A stretch of DNA of 60,966 nucleotides, from positions 1 to 60,966 of the forward strand of contig CALULQ010000022.1 in NCBI GenBank assembly GCA_944321525.1, read 5' to 3'. This document shows positions 16,950 through 24,697 of this stretch, in pieces. The notes beneath the pieces were generated by a model, which was not told the DNA's origin, did not search any database, and worked only from the letters and a program-made list of their open reading frames with translations. The position numbers and the translations under genes were made by a program. The DNA comes from an uncultured Paraprevotella sp. (GTDB lineage: Bacteria > Bacteroidota > Bacteroidia > Bacteroidales > Bacteroidaceae). Within the stretch, counting starts at the first letter, position 1. Each line of letters opens with the position of its first letter.

Positions 16950-19310
16950 ATGAACAAGATTATAAGCAAGACGCAGTTCTCCGAAAAGGTATTCAAGTTT
17001 GAAGTGGAAGCCCCGCTGATAGCCAAAGCCCGCAAGGCCGGACATTTCGTCATCGTCCGCGTGGGCGAAAAAGGAGAACGAATGCCGCTCACCATCGCCG
17101 GGGCCGACCCGGTGAAAGGCACCATCACGCTGGTGGTGCAGGAAGTGGGACTCTCTTCCACCAAACTGTGCAAACTGGATGCCGGCGACTACATCACGGA
17201 CGTGGTCGGCCCGCTGGGCAAGGCCACGCACATCGAAAACTTCGGCACGGTAGTCTGCGCCGGTGGCGGTGTGGGCGTGGCGCCCATGCTTCCCATCATC
17301 GAAGCCTTGAAGGCGGCAGGCAACCGCGTGGTTTCCGTCCTGGCCGGACGCACCAAGGAACTGATTATCCTGGAAGACGAAGTGCGCAAGCATTCCGACG
17401 AGGTCATCATCATGACCGACGACGGCAGCTACGGACAGAAAGGTCTGGTGACCGCCGGCATCGAAAGCGTCATCCAGCGCGAGAAGGTGGACAAATGTTT
17501 CGCCATCGGCCCGGCCGTGATGATGAAGTTTTGCTGCCTTCTCACGAAGAAATACAACATCCCCACGGACGTGTCGCTGAACACCATCATGGTGGACGGC
17601 ACGGGCATGTGCGGCGCCTGCCGCATCACCGTGGGCGGGAAGACGCGCTTCGTATGCGTGGACGGTCCGGAATTCGACGGACACGAAGTAGACTTCGATG
17701 AGATGCTGAAGCGCATGGGCGCCTTCAAGAAAGAGGAAGTGGAAGAGCTTCAACGCTGGGAAAGCAATGTAAAGCCCGAAACGAGCGAAACGCCGTGCCA
17801 GCTGGACGCACAAGCCGCCGTGGCCGACGCCTCGAAAATGGATACGACCACGCCCCTCAGCGAACTGACGGACCGCAACGCGCCTTGGCGCCAGGAAATC
17901 CGCAAGGCCATGAAACCGAAGGAGCGCACGGCCATCCCCCGCGTCATCATGCCGGAGCTCGACCCAGCCTACCGCGCCACGACGCGCACGGAGGAGGTGA
18001 ACATCGGCCTCAGCGCCGAGCAGGCCATGACGGAAGCCAAGCGATGCCTGGACTGCGCCAACCCGACTTGCATGCAGGGTTGCCCCGTGAGCATCAACAT
18101 CCCGTCCTTCATCAAGAACATCGAGCGGGGCGAGTTCCTCAACGCCGCCCGCGTACTGAAGAGCACTTCTGCCCTTCCGGCGGTGTGTGGCCGCGTATGC
18201 CCGCAAGAGAAACAGTGCGAGAGCCAGTGCATCCACCTGAAGATGAACGAGCCCGCCGTGGCCATCGGCTACCTGGAGCGCTTCGCCGCCGACTTCGAGC
18301 GCGAGAGCGGACGGAGTTCCCTTCCTGAATGCGCCCCGGCCAACGGCGTCAAGGTGGCCGCCATCGGCTCGGGTCCTGCCGGCCTCTCCTTTGCCGGCGA
18401 CATGGCCAAACTGGGCTACGACGTGACGGTCTTCGAAGCCCTTCACGAAATCGGCGGCGTGTTGAAATACGGCATTCCCGAGTTCCGCCTGCCCAACAAG
18501 ATTGTGGATGTGGAAATCCAGAACCTGGAACGCATGGGCGTGAAGTTCGAGAAAGACTGCCTCGTGGGCAAGACCATCAGTGTGAAGGAGCTGGAGGAGC
18601 AAGGCTTCAAGGGCATCTTCGTGGGCTCCGGCGCCGGCCTGCCCAACTTCATGGGCATTCCGGGCGAGAACAGTATCAACGTGATGTCGAGCAACGAATA
18701 CCTGACGCGCGTCAACCTCATGGATGCGTCGAACCCCGACACAGACACGCCGATACACATCGGCCGCCGGGTGATGGTCGTGGGCGGCGGCAACACCGCC
18801 ATGGACTCCTGCCGCACGGCCAAGCGCCTCGGCGCGGAGCGCGTGGTCATCGTCTACCGCCGTTCAGAGGCCGAGATGCCGGCCCGCATCGAGGAGGTGA
18901 AGCACGCCAAGGAAGAAGGCATCGAGTTCCTCACGCTCCACAACCCGATTGAATACATCGCGGACGAGAAAGGCGCCGTGAAGCAGGTCGTGCTGCAGAA
19001 GATGCAGCTGGGCGAACCGGACGCCAGCGGACGCCGCCGCCCGGAACCCATCCCGGGCGCCACGGAAACGCTGGACATCGACATGGCCATCGTGGCCGTG
19101 GGCGTCTCCCCCAACCCCATCGTCCCCACGTCCATCCAAGGACTGGAACTGGGCCGCAAGAACACCATCGTGGTGAACGAGGCCATGCAGACCAACATCC
19201 CGTGCATCTTCGCCGGAGGCGACATCGTGCGCGGCGGTGCCACGGTCATCCTCGCCATGGGCGACGGCCGGCACGCGGCCAGCAGCATGCACGAGTATCT
19301 GCAGAAATAA
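16950..19310 (+). CDS. NfnA-NfnB type fused flavoprotein (sulfide dehydrogenase/glutamate synthase-like)
   Basis: A 786-residue fusion of two proteins that are separate subunits in many bacteria. Residues about 1-280 are ferredoxin-NADP reductase/PyrK-like (NfnA/SudB): an FAD fold, NAD-binding GGGVGVAPMLP, and a [2Fe-2S] site around GTGMCGACRITVGGK with a later Cys (FVCVDGP). Residues about 330-786 are NfnB/SudA/GltD-like: two [4Fe-4S] clusters (CLDCANPTCMQGCP near 363; CGRVCPQEKQCESQC near 413), FAD-binding IGSGPAGLSFAGD near 470 and NADPH-binding VVGGGNTAMDSC near 609. The expected role is electron transfer among NAD(H), NADP(H) and ferredoxin, possibly by flavin bifurcation. Automated pipelines often call such fusions dihydroorotate dehydrogenase B/glutamate synthase; no PyrD or large GltB subunit is adjacent. 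A strong terminator follows. Confidence 0.92.
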   Translation: MNKIISKTQFSEKVFKFEVEAPLIAKARKAGHFVIVRVGEKGERMPLTIAGADPVKGTITLVVQEVGLSSTKLCKLDAGDYITDVVGPLGKATHIENFGTVVCAGGGVGVAPMLPIIEALKAAGNRVVSVLAGRTKELIILEDEVRKHSDEVIIMTDDGSYGQKGLVTAGIESVIQREKVDKCFAIGPAVMMKFCCLLTKKYNIPTDVSLNTIMVDGTGMCGACRITVGGKTRFVCVDGPEFDGHEVDFDEMLKRMGAFKKEEVEELQRWESNVKPETSETPCQLDAQAAVADASKMDTTTPLSELTDRNAPWRQEIRKAMKPKERTAIPRVIMPELDPAYRATTRTEEVNIGLSAEQAMTEAKRCLDCANPTCMQGCPVSINIPSFIKNIERGEFLNAARVLKSTSALPAVCGRVCPQEKQCESQCIHLKMNEPAVAIGYLERFAADFERESGRSSLPECAPANGVKVAAIGSGPAGLSFAGDMAKLGYDVTVFEALHEIGGVLKYGIPEFRLPNKIVDVEIQNLERMGVKFEKDCLVGKTISVKELEEQGFKGIFVGSGAGLPNFMGIPGENSINVMSSNEYLTRVNLMDASNPDTDTPIHIGRRVMVVGGGNTAMDSCRTAKRLGAERVVIVYRRSEAEMPARIEEVKHAKEEGIEFLTLHNPIEYIADEKGAVKQVVLQKMQLGEPDASGRRRPEPIPGATETLDIDMAIVAVGVSPNPIVPTSIQGLELGRKNTIVVNEAMQTNIPCIFAGGDIVRGGATVILAMGDGRHAASSMHEYLQK

Positions 19311-19338
19311 GACACACATGTCACACGACTCCATCCAA

Positions 19339-19369
19339 GCGTGCCCCTGCACAAGGGCACGCTTTTTTT
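19339..19369 (+). terminator. Rho-independent terminator after the Nfn-like gene
   Basis: Perfect 8-bp stem GCGTGCCC (19339-19346) / GGGCACGC (19355-19362) with an 8-nt loop, followed by seven T. A textbook intrinsic terminator 28 nt after the stop codon. Confidence 0.93.
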
Positions 19370-19680
19370 ACGCCATCCCCCAAACCACCTCGCCGGAACA
19401 GATTCCCCCGCGCGTCCACCCCGCCTCTCCCGCTTCCTGCGGCCATTTGTAAACAAACATAATCCGCGCCCCCGACAAGCAGCTTCGGGAAGGACGGATG
19501 ATGCCTTGCGCAAGGCGCCAGCGTACTTTGCGGAGAGTACTTGAGTACTTGCCGCAGAGTACTCGAGTACTTGCCGCAAAGTACGACTCCGGACAGCGCA
19601 AGGCATTTCCCCACCTTCAGCCTGCGCTATCCCAAAAAACATCAAATCTGTCACATATTTCCCCAACCGCCGCACCGCGC
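19370..19680. other. Non-coding spacer around repeat locus C
   Basis: Between the terminator and the promoter of the lipid cluster lie about 310 bases that hold the palindromic element at 19501-19606 and otherwise GC-rich sequence with no supported gene. Confidence 0.55.
19501..19606. repeat. Palindromic intergenic element, locus C (62-bp core with matching outer arms)
   Basis: The 62-bp core (19523-19584) has three arms at a 22-bp period built from GTACTTTGCGG, GAGTACTTGCCGCAGAGTAC and GAGTACTTGCCGCAAAGTAC. Outside it, ATGCCTTGCGC (19501-19511) and GCGCAAGGCAT (19596-19606) are exact inverted repeats, so the whole 106-bp unit could fold as one large structure. The end sequence CAGC on the left and GACTCCGG on the right give the same orientation as locus B, opposite to A and D. 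Confidence 0.9.
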
Positions 19681-19711
19681 TTTGCGGGAGTGGCATTTCG
19701 TCGTATTTTTG
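19681..19711 (+). promoter_or_regulatory. Promoter of the type II lipid/polyene-like operon
   Basis: TTTG (19681-19684), 19-nt spacer, TATTTTTG (19704-19711): full match to the Bacteroides consensus. The box ends only 9 nt before ATG 19721, so the transcript should have almost no 5' leader. Confidence 0.75.
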
Positions 19712-19720
19712 CGCCGTTTT

Positions 19721-20890
19721 ATGAAGAAAGTAACGGTAAAAAAAGTATCCGGCAAACGCGAGATGGACGACTTCGTGAGGCTCCCCCGCCGGATTTACGC
19801 GCATTATCCCTGCTACGTCCCGGAGATGGAATCCGACGTGCGGGACACTTTTTCCCCACGGAAAAACGCGGAACTGGCATACAGCGACATCCAACCCTTT
19901 GTTGCCTACGCCGACGGCGTTCCCGTGGGGCGCATCGCCGGCATCGTCAACCATCGCGCCAACGCCCGGTGGCAGACCCGCAACGTGAGGTTCGGCTTTC
20001 TGGAGTTCGTCGACGACCTCGAAGTGTCGCGCGCATTGTTGGAAGCCGTGGAGCAATGGGGATGCGAACGGGGCATGACCCGCGTGCAAGGCCCCATGGG
20101 ATTCTCCGACCTGGACAAGGAAGGCATGCTCGTGGAGGACTTCGACCGCAACGGTTCGATGGTCACCCTCTACAACCCGCCCTACTATCCCGCCCACTTG
20201 GAACGGCTGGGCTACGAAAAGGAAGTGGACTGGCTGCAGGCCCGCATCGACATACCGCAAACGGTACCTGAGAAATATGCCCGCGTGGCCCGGCTGGCCC
20301 GCGAGATGTTCGGCCTGCGCACGCGCACCATCACCAAACGGGAAATCCGCCGCGGTTACGGGCAAAAGATTTTCCGGCTGATCAACCTGGCCTACACGCC
20401 CATCTTCGGCTATGCCGAACTCACGGAAAGGCAAATCGACTTCTACCTCGACCGCTACGTCCCCCTGCTGGACACGCGTATGCTTTCCGTGGTGGAGGAC
20501 GAGAAGGGCGACCTGGCCGCAGTGGCCGTCACGATGCGCAGCCTCAGCCTCGCCTTGCAGAAGAGCCGGGGACGGTTGTTCCCCTTCGGTTGGTTCCACC
20601 TGCTCCGCGCCATGACCTGGCGGCGCGAGGAGAAGGCCGAAATGCTGCTCGTGGCCGTCCATCCCGACTATCAGGGGTTGGGGGTCAACGCGCTCTTCTT
20701 CGACCAGCTCATCCCGGTCTATAACCGGCTGGGCATCCGCTGGGCCGAAACCGGGCCGCAGCTGGAAGACAACGTCCGCGAACTAGCGCAATGGAAGCCA
20801 CTGGCCCCGGACTTCATCAAACGAAGAAGATGTTACAAGAAAGATTTGTGCAACACAGACTATAAAGAGATACAATGGAACAAAGAGTAG
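19721..20890 (+). CDS. GNAT-like acyltransferase at the head of the lipid cluster
   Basis: A 389-residue protein. The N-terminus (MKKVTVKKVSGKREMDDFV...IYAHYPCYVPEMESD) resembles a family of long, two-lobed GNAT-related proteins in Bacteroidetes. The acetyl-CoA-binding signature is near residue 315 as VHPDYQGLGVNALFF. A middle block (GPMGFSDLDKEGMLVEDFD) is also typical of this group. It may transfer an acyl group, possibly from the cluster ACP, to an amine; that is inference, and the substrate is unknown. ATG 19721 is kept because the family N-terminus begins there even though the promoter leaves almost no leader. Its 3' end overlaps the ketosynthase gene by 16 bp, tying it to the operon. 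Confidence 0.8.
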   Translation: MKKVTVKKVSGKREMDDFVRLPRRIYAHYPCYVPEMESDVRDTFSPRKNAELAYSDIQPFVAYADGVPVGRIAGIVNHRANARWQTRNVRFGFLEFVDDLEVSRALLEAVEQWGCERGMTRVQGPMGFSDLDKEGMLVEDFDRNGSMVTLYNPPYYPAHLERLGYEKEVDWLQARIDIPQTVPEKYARVARLAREMFGLRTRTITKREIRRGYGQKIFRLINLAYTPIFGYAELTERQIDFYLDRYVPLLDTRMLSVVEDEKGDLAAVAVTMRSLSLALQKSRGRLFPFGWFHLLRAMTWRREEKAEMLLVAVHPDYQGLGVNALFFDQLIPVYNRLGIRWAETGPQLEDNVRELAQWKPLAPDFIKRRRCYKKDLCNTDYKEIQWNKE

Positions 20891-22095
20891 TTATCACGGG
20901 CATGGGCATCTGGTCGTGCCTGGGCACGACGCCCGACGAGGTGCGCGACTCCCTCTACACGGGGCGGAGCGGCATCGTCTTCAGTCCCGAGCGCAAGGAA
21001 GCCGGATTCCGCTCCGCCCTCTGCGCCGACATTCCCCATCCCGACCTGAAACCTTACATCCCCCGCGGCCCGCGGCAATTCATGCCCGAAGAGGCCGGCT
21101 ATGCCTACATGGCCACCCGGCAGGCGCTGGAAAACGCCCGGCTGGACGCCGACTACATCGCCGGCCACGAAGTGGGGCTGGTCTACGGCAACGACTCCGT
21201 GGCGGAAGCCACCATGCGCGCCCTCGACAAGTTCCGCGAATTCCACGACACAGCGGCCTGCGGCAGCGGCGCCATCTTCCAGTCGATGAACTCCACGGTG
21301 ACGATGAACCTGGCCTGCCTGTTCAAGCTGCGGGGCATCAACCTGACGGCCTCGGCCGCCTGCGCCTCGGGCTCGCACGCCATCGGGCTCTCCTACCTGT
21401 TGATACGCAACGGATTGCAGGACTGCATCGTGTGCGGCGGGGCACAAGAAGCCAACATGTACAGCGTGGCGGCCTTCGACGGCATACAGTCGTTCTCCGT
21501 GCGCGAGGACGAACCCACGAAAGCCAGCCGCCCGTTCGACCGCGACCGCGACGGACTGGTGCCGGGCGGCGGGGCGGCCACACTCGTGGTGGAAAGCCAT
21601 GAGCACGCCGTGAAGCGCGGGGCGCCCATCCTGGCCGAAATCGTCGGTTGGGGATTCTCGGGCAACGGCGACCACATCTCCACCCCCAACATCGACGGAC
21701 CCGCCCGCTCGCTGGAACTCTGCCTGCGGCACGCCGGCCTGCGTCCGGAAGAGATTGGCTACATCAATGCCCACGCCACGTCCACCCGCATCGGCGACGC
21801 CCGCGAGGCGCAGGCCATCGCCCGCCTCTTCGGCGGCCTGCAGACGCCCGTCACCTCCACGAAGAGCCAGACGGGACACGAGATGTGGATGGCCGGCGCC
21901 AGCGAAATCATCTATTCCATCCTGATGATGAAGAACGGCTTCATCGCGGGAAGCCTCAACTTCGAAACCCCCGACGAAGACACGGCCGGCATCAACGTGC
22001 TGCCCGAGCGGCGGGAAACGCATTTCGACACGTTCCTCTCCAACTCCTTCGGGTTCGGAGGAACCAACTCCACGCTCATCATAAAAAATCTGTAA
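20875..22095 (+). CDS. FabB/FabF-like beta-ketoacyl-ACP synthase
   Basis: A 406-residue condensing enzyme of the thiolase fold. The catalytic triad is complete: Cys163 in SAACASGSHAIG, His300 in NAHATST and His335 in TKSQTGHEMWMAG, with Lys330 also present. The C-terminal blocks (GFIAGSLNFETPDED; NSFGFGGTNSTLI) are those of FabB/KAS I and of the ketosynthases of aryl polyene clusters. It would condense malonyl-ACP with a growing acyl chain on the dedicated ACP encoded next. As it stands next to its own ACP, reductase and two dehydratases it is probably a specialised enzyme rather than the housekeeping FabF. It is the sole ketosynthase in the cluster; there is no chain-length-factor partner, and no acyltransferase gene. 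Confidence 0.93.
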   Translation: MEQRVVITGMGIWSCLGTTPDEVRDSLYTGRSGIVFSPERKEAGFRSALCADIPHPDLKPYIPRGPRQFMPEEAGYAYMATRQALENARLDADYIAGHEVGLVYGNDSVAEATMRALDKFREFHDTAACGSGAIFQSMNSTVTMNLACLFKLRGINLTASAACASGSHAIGLSYLLIRNGLQDCIVCGGAQEANMYSVAAFDGIQSFSVREDEPTKASRPFDRDRDGLVPGGGAATLVVESHEHAVKRGAPILAEIVGWGFSGNGDHISTPNIDGPARSLELCLRHAGLRPEEIGYINAHATSTRIGDAREAQAIARLFGGLQTPVTSTKSQTGHEMWMAGASEIIYSILMMKNGFIAGSLNFETPDEDTAGINVLPERRETHFDTFLSNSFGFGGTNSTLIIKNL

Positions 22096-22118
22096 CACAC
22101 TAAAAAGACATATCCGTT

Positions 22119-22367
22119 ATGACACGCGAAGAAATCGTAAAACAAGTGAACGCTCTTCTCGCCGAAGAGTTTGAAGTGGACGCCGCGACCTTCACGCCGG
22201 ACGCCAATGTGAAAGAAACGCTCAACCTGGACAGCCTGAGCCTGGTGGACCTCGTGGCCCTCGTGCAGCAGACCTACAAGGTGAAGATTCCCGCCAGCGA
22301 CCTGCGCGGCATCCAGACGTTCGACAACCTGTACGACTACATAGCTTCCCACCTACCACAGGCATGA
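22119..22367 (+). CDS. Acyl carrier protein dedicated to the cluster
   Basis: An 82-residue acidic helical protein with the phosphopantetheine attachment motif LNLDSLSLVDLV; Ser39 carries the prosthetic group. A four-helix ACP pattern is visible (helix 1 EEIVKQVNALLAEEF; helix 2 after DSL; C-terminal NLYDYIASHL). It would hold the growing chain for the surrounding enzymes. No phosphopantetheinyl transferase is nearby, so a chromosomal one must serve. The stop overlaps the start of the next gene as ATGA, indicating translational coupling. Confidence 0.95.
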   Translation: MTREEIVKQVNALLAEEFEVDAATFTPDANVKETLNLDSLSLVDLVALVQQTYKVKIPASDLRGIQTFDNLYDYIASHLPQA

Positions 22368-22786
22368 CCCGCGAAGACATACTGACACTGATTCCGCAAC
22401 GCGACCCCATCCTGATGGTGGACGAGCTGCTCGAGGCGGCCCCCGACGGCGGGACCGCCACCCTCACCGTCCGTCCCGGGAACTATTTCTTGGGCGAAGA
22501 CGGACGGATGGAAGAGACGGGGCTGCTGGAGCACATCGCGCAATCGGCCTCTGCCGTGGCCGGACACCACGCCTTGGCGGCGGGAGCCACGGCCCCGCCC
22601 GTGGGCTACATCGGGGAAATCAAAAAGTTCCACTGCCACCGCCTGCCCCAAACCGGGGAAGAGCTGCGCACCACCGTCCGGCTCGGCCCCGAGGCGGAAG
22701 GGGTGACCCTGCTGGCCGCCGAGACCCGCGCGGACGGGGAACTCGTGGCCGACACCCAAATGAAGATCTACATCCCGCGGGGATAA
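22364..22786 (+). CDS. ApeP-like 3-hydroxyacyl-ACP dehydratase (hotdog fold)
   Basis: A 140-residue hotdog-fold protein. PQRDPILMVDELLE at the N-terminus is the FabZ/ApeP entry motif. FabZ would next show HFPGxPxxPG; here the matching segment is YFLGEDGRMEETGLLEHIAQ, lacking that His, as in the ApeP-type dehydratases of aryl polyene clusters, followed by ASAVAGHHALAAG. It should remove water from 3-hydroxyacyl-ACP, leaving a double bond. It is translationally coupled to the ACP gene and forms a pair with the ApeI-like gene downstream. The assignment as ApeP rests on the pattern of motifs and the neighbours. Confidence 0.8.
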   Translation: MTREDILTLIPQRDPILMVDELLEAAPDGGTATLTVRPGNYFLGEDGRMEETGLLEHIAQSASAVAGHHALAAGATAPPVGYIGEIKKFHCHRLPQTGEELRTTVRLGPEAEGVTLLAAETRADGELVADTQMKIYIPRG

Positions 22787-22810
22787 CCCACGGCAATCAT
22801 CAAGAAAACC

Positions 22811-23194
22811 ATGCGACTGGAACATCACTACTACGAACTCAACAGCATGCACACCGGCGGACGCCACGGACGCTTCCACATCGCCCTCCGTCCCGACTGC
22901 GAGGTCTACCGGGGACACTTTCCGGGAAATCCCGTATGCCCGGGCGTGTGCCACATACAGACGGTGAAGGAACTGACAGAGCGGCTGACCGGCTGCCGCC
23001 TGCGCATCCGCTCCATACGGCTGTGCCGGCTGAAAGCCGTGGCAACGCCCTCCGCTTGTCCGGAACTCTGCGTGGACATCAGCCTGTCGGACACGGACGG
23101 CGGCCTCCTCGTCGAAGCCCGCATGGCCGACGCGGAACGCACCTACATGGATTTCAAGGGAGAAATGACAAAAGAGGATACACGAACGGAATGA
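22811..23194 (+). CDS. ApeI/FabZ-like 3-hydroxyacyl-ACP dehydratase
   Basis: A 127-residue hotdog-fold protein with the canonical dehydratase motif HFPGNPVCPGV (residues 36-46, catalytic His36). It resembles ApeI, the second dehydratase in aryl polyene clusters, and is shorter than housekeeping FabZ (about 140-150 residues or more). With the ApeP-like protein it may form a heteromeric dehydratase, as ApeI/ApeP do. Its stop overlaps the start of the FAD enzyme as ATGA. The C-terminal tail (KEDTRTE) is short and polar. Confidence 0.82.
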   Translation: MRLEHHYYELNSMHTGGRHGRFHIALRPDCEVYRGHFPGNPVCPGVCHIQTVKELTERLTGCRLRIRSIRLCRLKAVATPSACPELCVDISLSDTDGGLLVEARMADAERTYMDFKGEMTKEDTRTE

Positions 23195-24672
23195 GATACG
23201 ACACCCTCATCATCGGCGGCGGACTGGGCGGACTGGAATGCGGCTACCTGTTGTCGAGGGCCGGACAGCGCGTCCTTGTCTTGGAACAAGGGCGGCAACC
23301 GGGCGGCTGCCTGCAAAGTCTCCGTCGGCAGGGCATGACGTTCGACACGGGCTTCCACTATGTCGGCGGACTGGCCGAGGGGCAGTCGCTCCACGCCGCC
23401 TTCCGCTGCCTGGGCTTGCTGGACCTGCCGTGGCAACGGCTGGACGCCGACGGTTTCGACCGCGTGACCATCGGAGACCGTACCTTCCCCTTTGCCGAGG
23501 GATATGACGCTTTTGCCGACCGCCTGGCCGAAGATTTCCCGGCCGAGCGGACGGCATTGCGCCGCTATGCCGACCTGCTGCAGCGGACGGCGGAGGGGCA
23601 ATGGAACGCCCTCAGCCCTTGCCCGTCCGAGACGGAGATGACCACCCGGATGATGGAAACGCCGGCCTGGCAATACCTGCAGGAGAACTTCCGCGACCCG
23701 CTGCTCATCCAAGTGCTGGGCGGCACGTCGCTCAAAATGGAACTCCGAAAGGAATCGCTCCCGCTGTTCGCCTTCCTCCACGGCAACAGCTGCTTCGTCG
23801 AAAGCAGCTGGCGGCTGCGGGGCGACGGTTCGCTGATAGCCGACGCCTTGGTGCGGGGCATACGTACCCAAGGCGGCGACGTGGTCTGCCGCGCCGAAGT
23901 GCGGGAACTGTTGGAGAGGAACGGCAGGCTGGTGCGGGCCGTGTGTTCCAACGGGGAAGCCTACGAAGGGCGGCTGTTCGTGAGCGACATCCATCCCGAC
24001 CAGACTTGCCGCATGGTGAAGGACAGCCAACGACTGAGACCGCTCTTCCGCCGCCGCATCCACGGCCTGGCGCAGAGCTTCGGAATGTTCACCGTGTCGC
24101 TCCGCCTCGCCCCGCAAAGCCTGCGCTACTTCAACCACAACCACTACGTCTACCGGCGGCCCGACGTGTGGGACTTCCACCTGAACAACCGCCCCGTGGG
24201 CGGCGTGCTGGCAAGTTGCCGCGTGCCCGAGGATGGCAGCGGGTTCGCCCGCCAGGTGGACTTGCTCACCCCCATGACGTGGGAATCCTGTCGGAACTGG
24301 GTCACCCGCCGCGATGCGGACTACGAGGAGATGAAAAGGCAGATGGCCGACGAGTGCGTCGCCTTGGCGGGACAGGTCGTGCCCGGGCTGCACGAAGCGA
24401 AAACCGTCTGTACCAGCACGCCGCTCACATGGCAACGCTACACGCTCAGTCCGGAGGGCAGCGCCTACGGGCTGCGCAAGGACTGCCGCGCCCCGATGCT
24501 GACGTTCCTCTCCCCCCGCACGCCCATCCCCAACCTCTTCCTCACGGGCCAAAACCTGGGCTTGCACGGACTGCACGGCGTGACGATGACCGCCTTCCGG
24601 ACGTGTGCCGAAATTTTGGGAAGGGAAACCGTGTGGGACATGCTCCACGGAAACGGAGCGGCCACCCACTGA
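23191..24672 (+). CDS. FAD-dependent oxidoreductase, phytoene desaturase/CrtISO-like
   Basis: A 493-residue flavoprotein. The N-terminus MRYDTLIIGGGLGGLECGYLL is the dinucleotide-binding GxGxxG fold, followed by LEQGRQPGGCLQS, typical of the carotenoid isomerase/retinol saturase/desaturase superfamily. The C-terminal block NLFLTGQNLGLHGLHGVTMTA is the closing FAD-contact motif. Relatives saturate, desaturate or isomerise conjugated polyenes, so it may tailor a polyene chain made by the ketosynthase system; no carotenoid genes are adjacent. The start is fixed by its ATGA overlap with the dehydratase; upstream in-frame codons lie within that gene. Confidence 0.85.
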   Translation: MRYDTLIIGGGLGGLECGYLLSRAGQRVLVLEQGRQPGGCLQSLRRQGMTFDTGFHYVGGLAEGQSLHAAFRCLGLLDLPWQRLDADGFDRVTIGDRTFPFAEGYDAFADRLAEDFPAERTALRRYADLLQRTAEGQWNALSPCPSETEMTTRMMETPAWQYLQENFRDPLLIQVLGGTSLKMELRKESLPLFAFLHGNSCFVESSWRLRGDGSLIADALVRGIRTQGGDVVCRAEVRELLERNGRLVRAVCSNGEAYEGRLFVSDIHPDQTCRMVKDSQRLRPLFRRRIHGLAQSFGMFTVSLRLAPQSLRYFNHNHYVYRRPDVWDFHLNNRPVGGVLASCRVPEDGSGFARQVDLLTPMTWESCRNWVTRRDADYEEMKRQMADECVALAGQVVPGLHEAKTVCTSTPLTWQRYTLSPEGSAYGLRKDCRAPMLTFLSPRTPIPNLFLTGQNLGLHGLHGVTMTAFRTCAEILGRETVWDMLHGNGAATH

Positions 24673-24697
24673 ACAACAGACATCAAAGAACATCATC

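Noticed and set aside
16929..18758. A 609-residue minus-strand frame opposite the Nfn-like fusion gene
   Set aside because: Antisense shadow of a gene with complete cofactor motifs; composition is His- and Arg-rich and there is no recognisable fold.
19523..19584. Repeat C (with B and D) considered as a CRISPR array
   Set aside because: The period of 22 bp has no spacers between repeats, only two or three units per site, and no cas genes are nearby. It is a palindromic element, not CRISPR.
18854..20662. A 602-residue minus-strand frame crossing the Nfn terminator, repeat C and the GNAT-like gene
   Set aside because: It runs through a strong terminator and a palindromic repeat and lies opposite two well-supported genes, so it cannot be a real gene.
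20875..22095. Considering the ketosynthase as the housekeeping FabF
   Set aside because: It is in a run with its own ACP, reductase and two specialised dehydratases, and its C-terminal blocks look more FabB/aryl-polyene-like. The housekeeping set is expected elsewhere, though that cannot be seen here.
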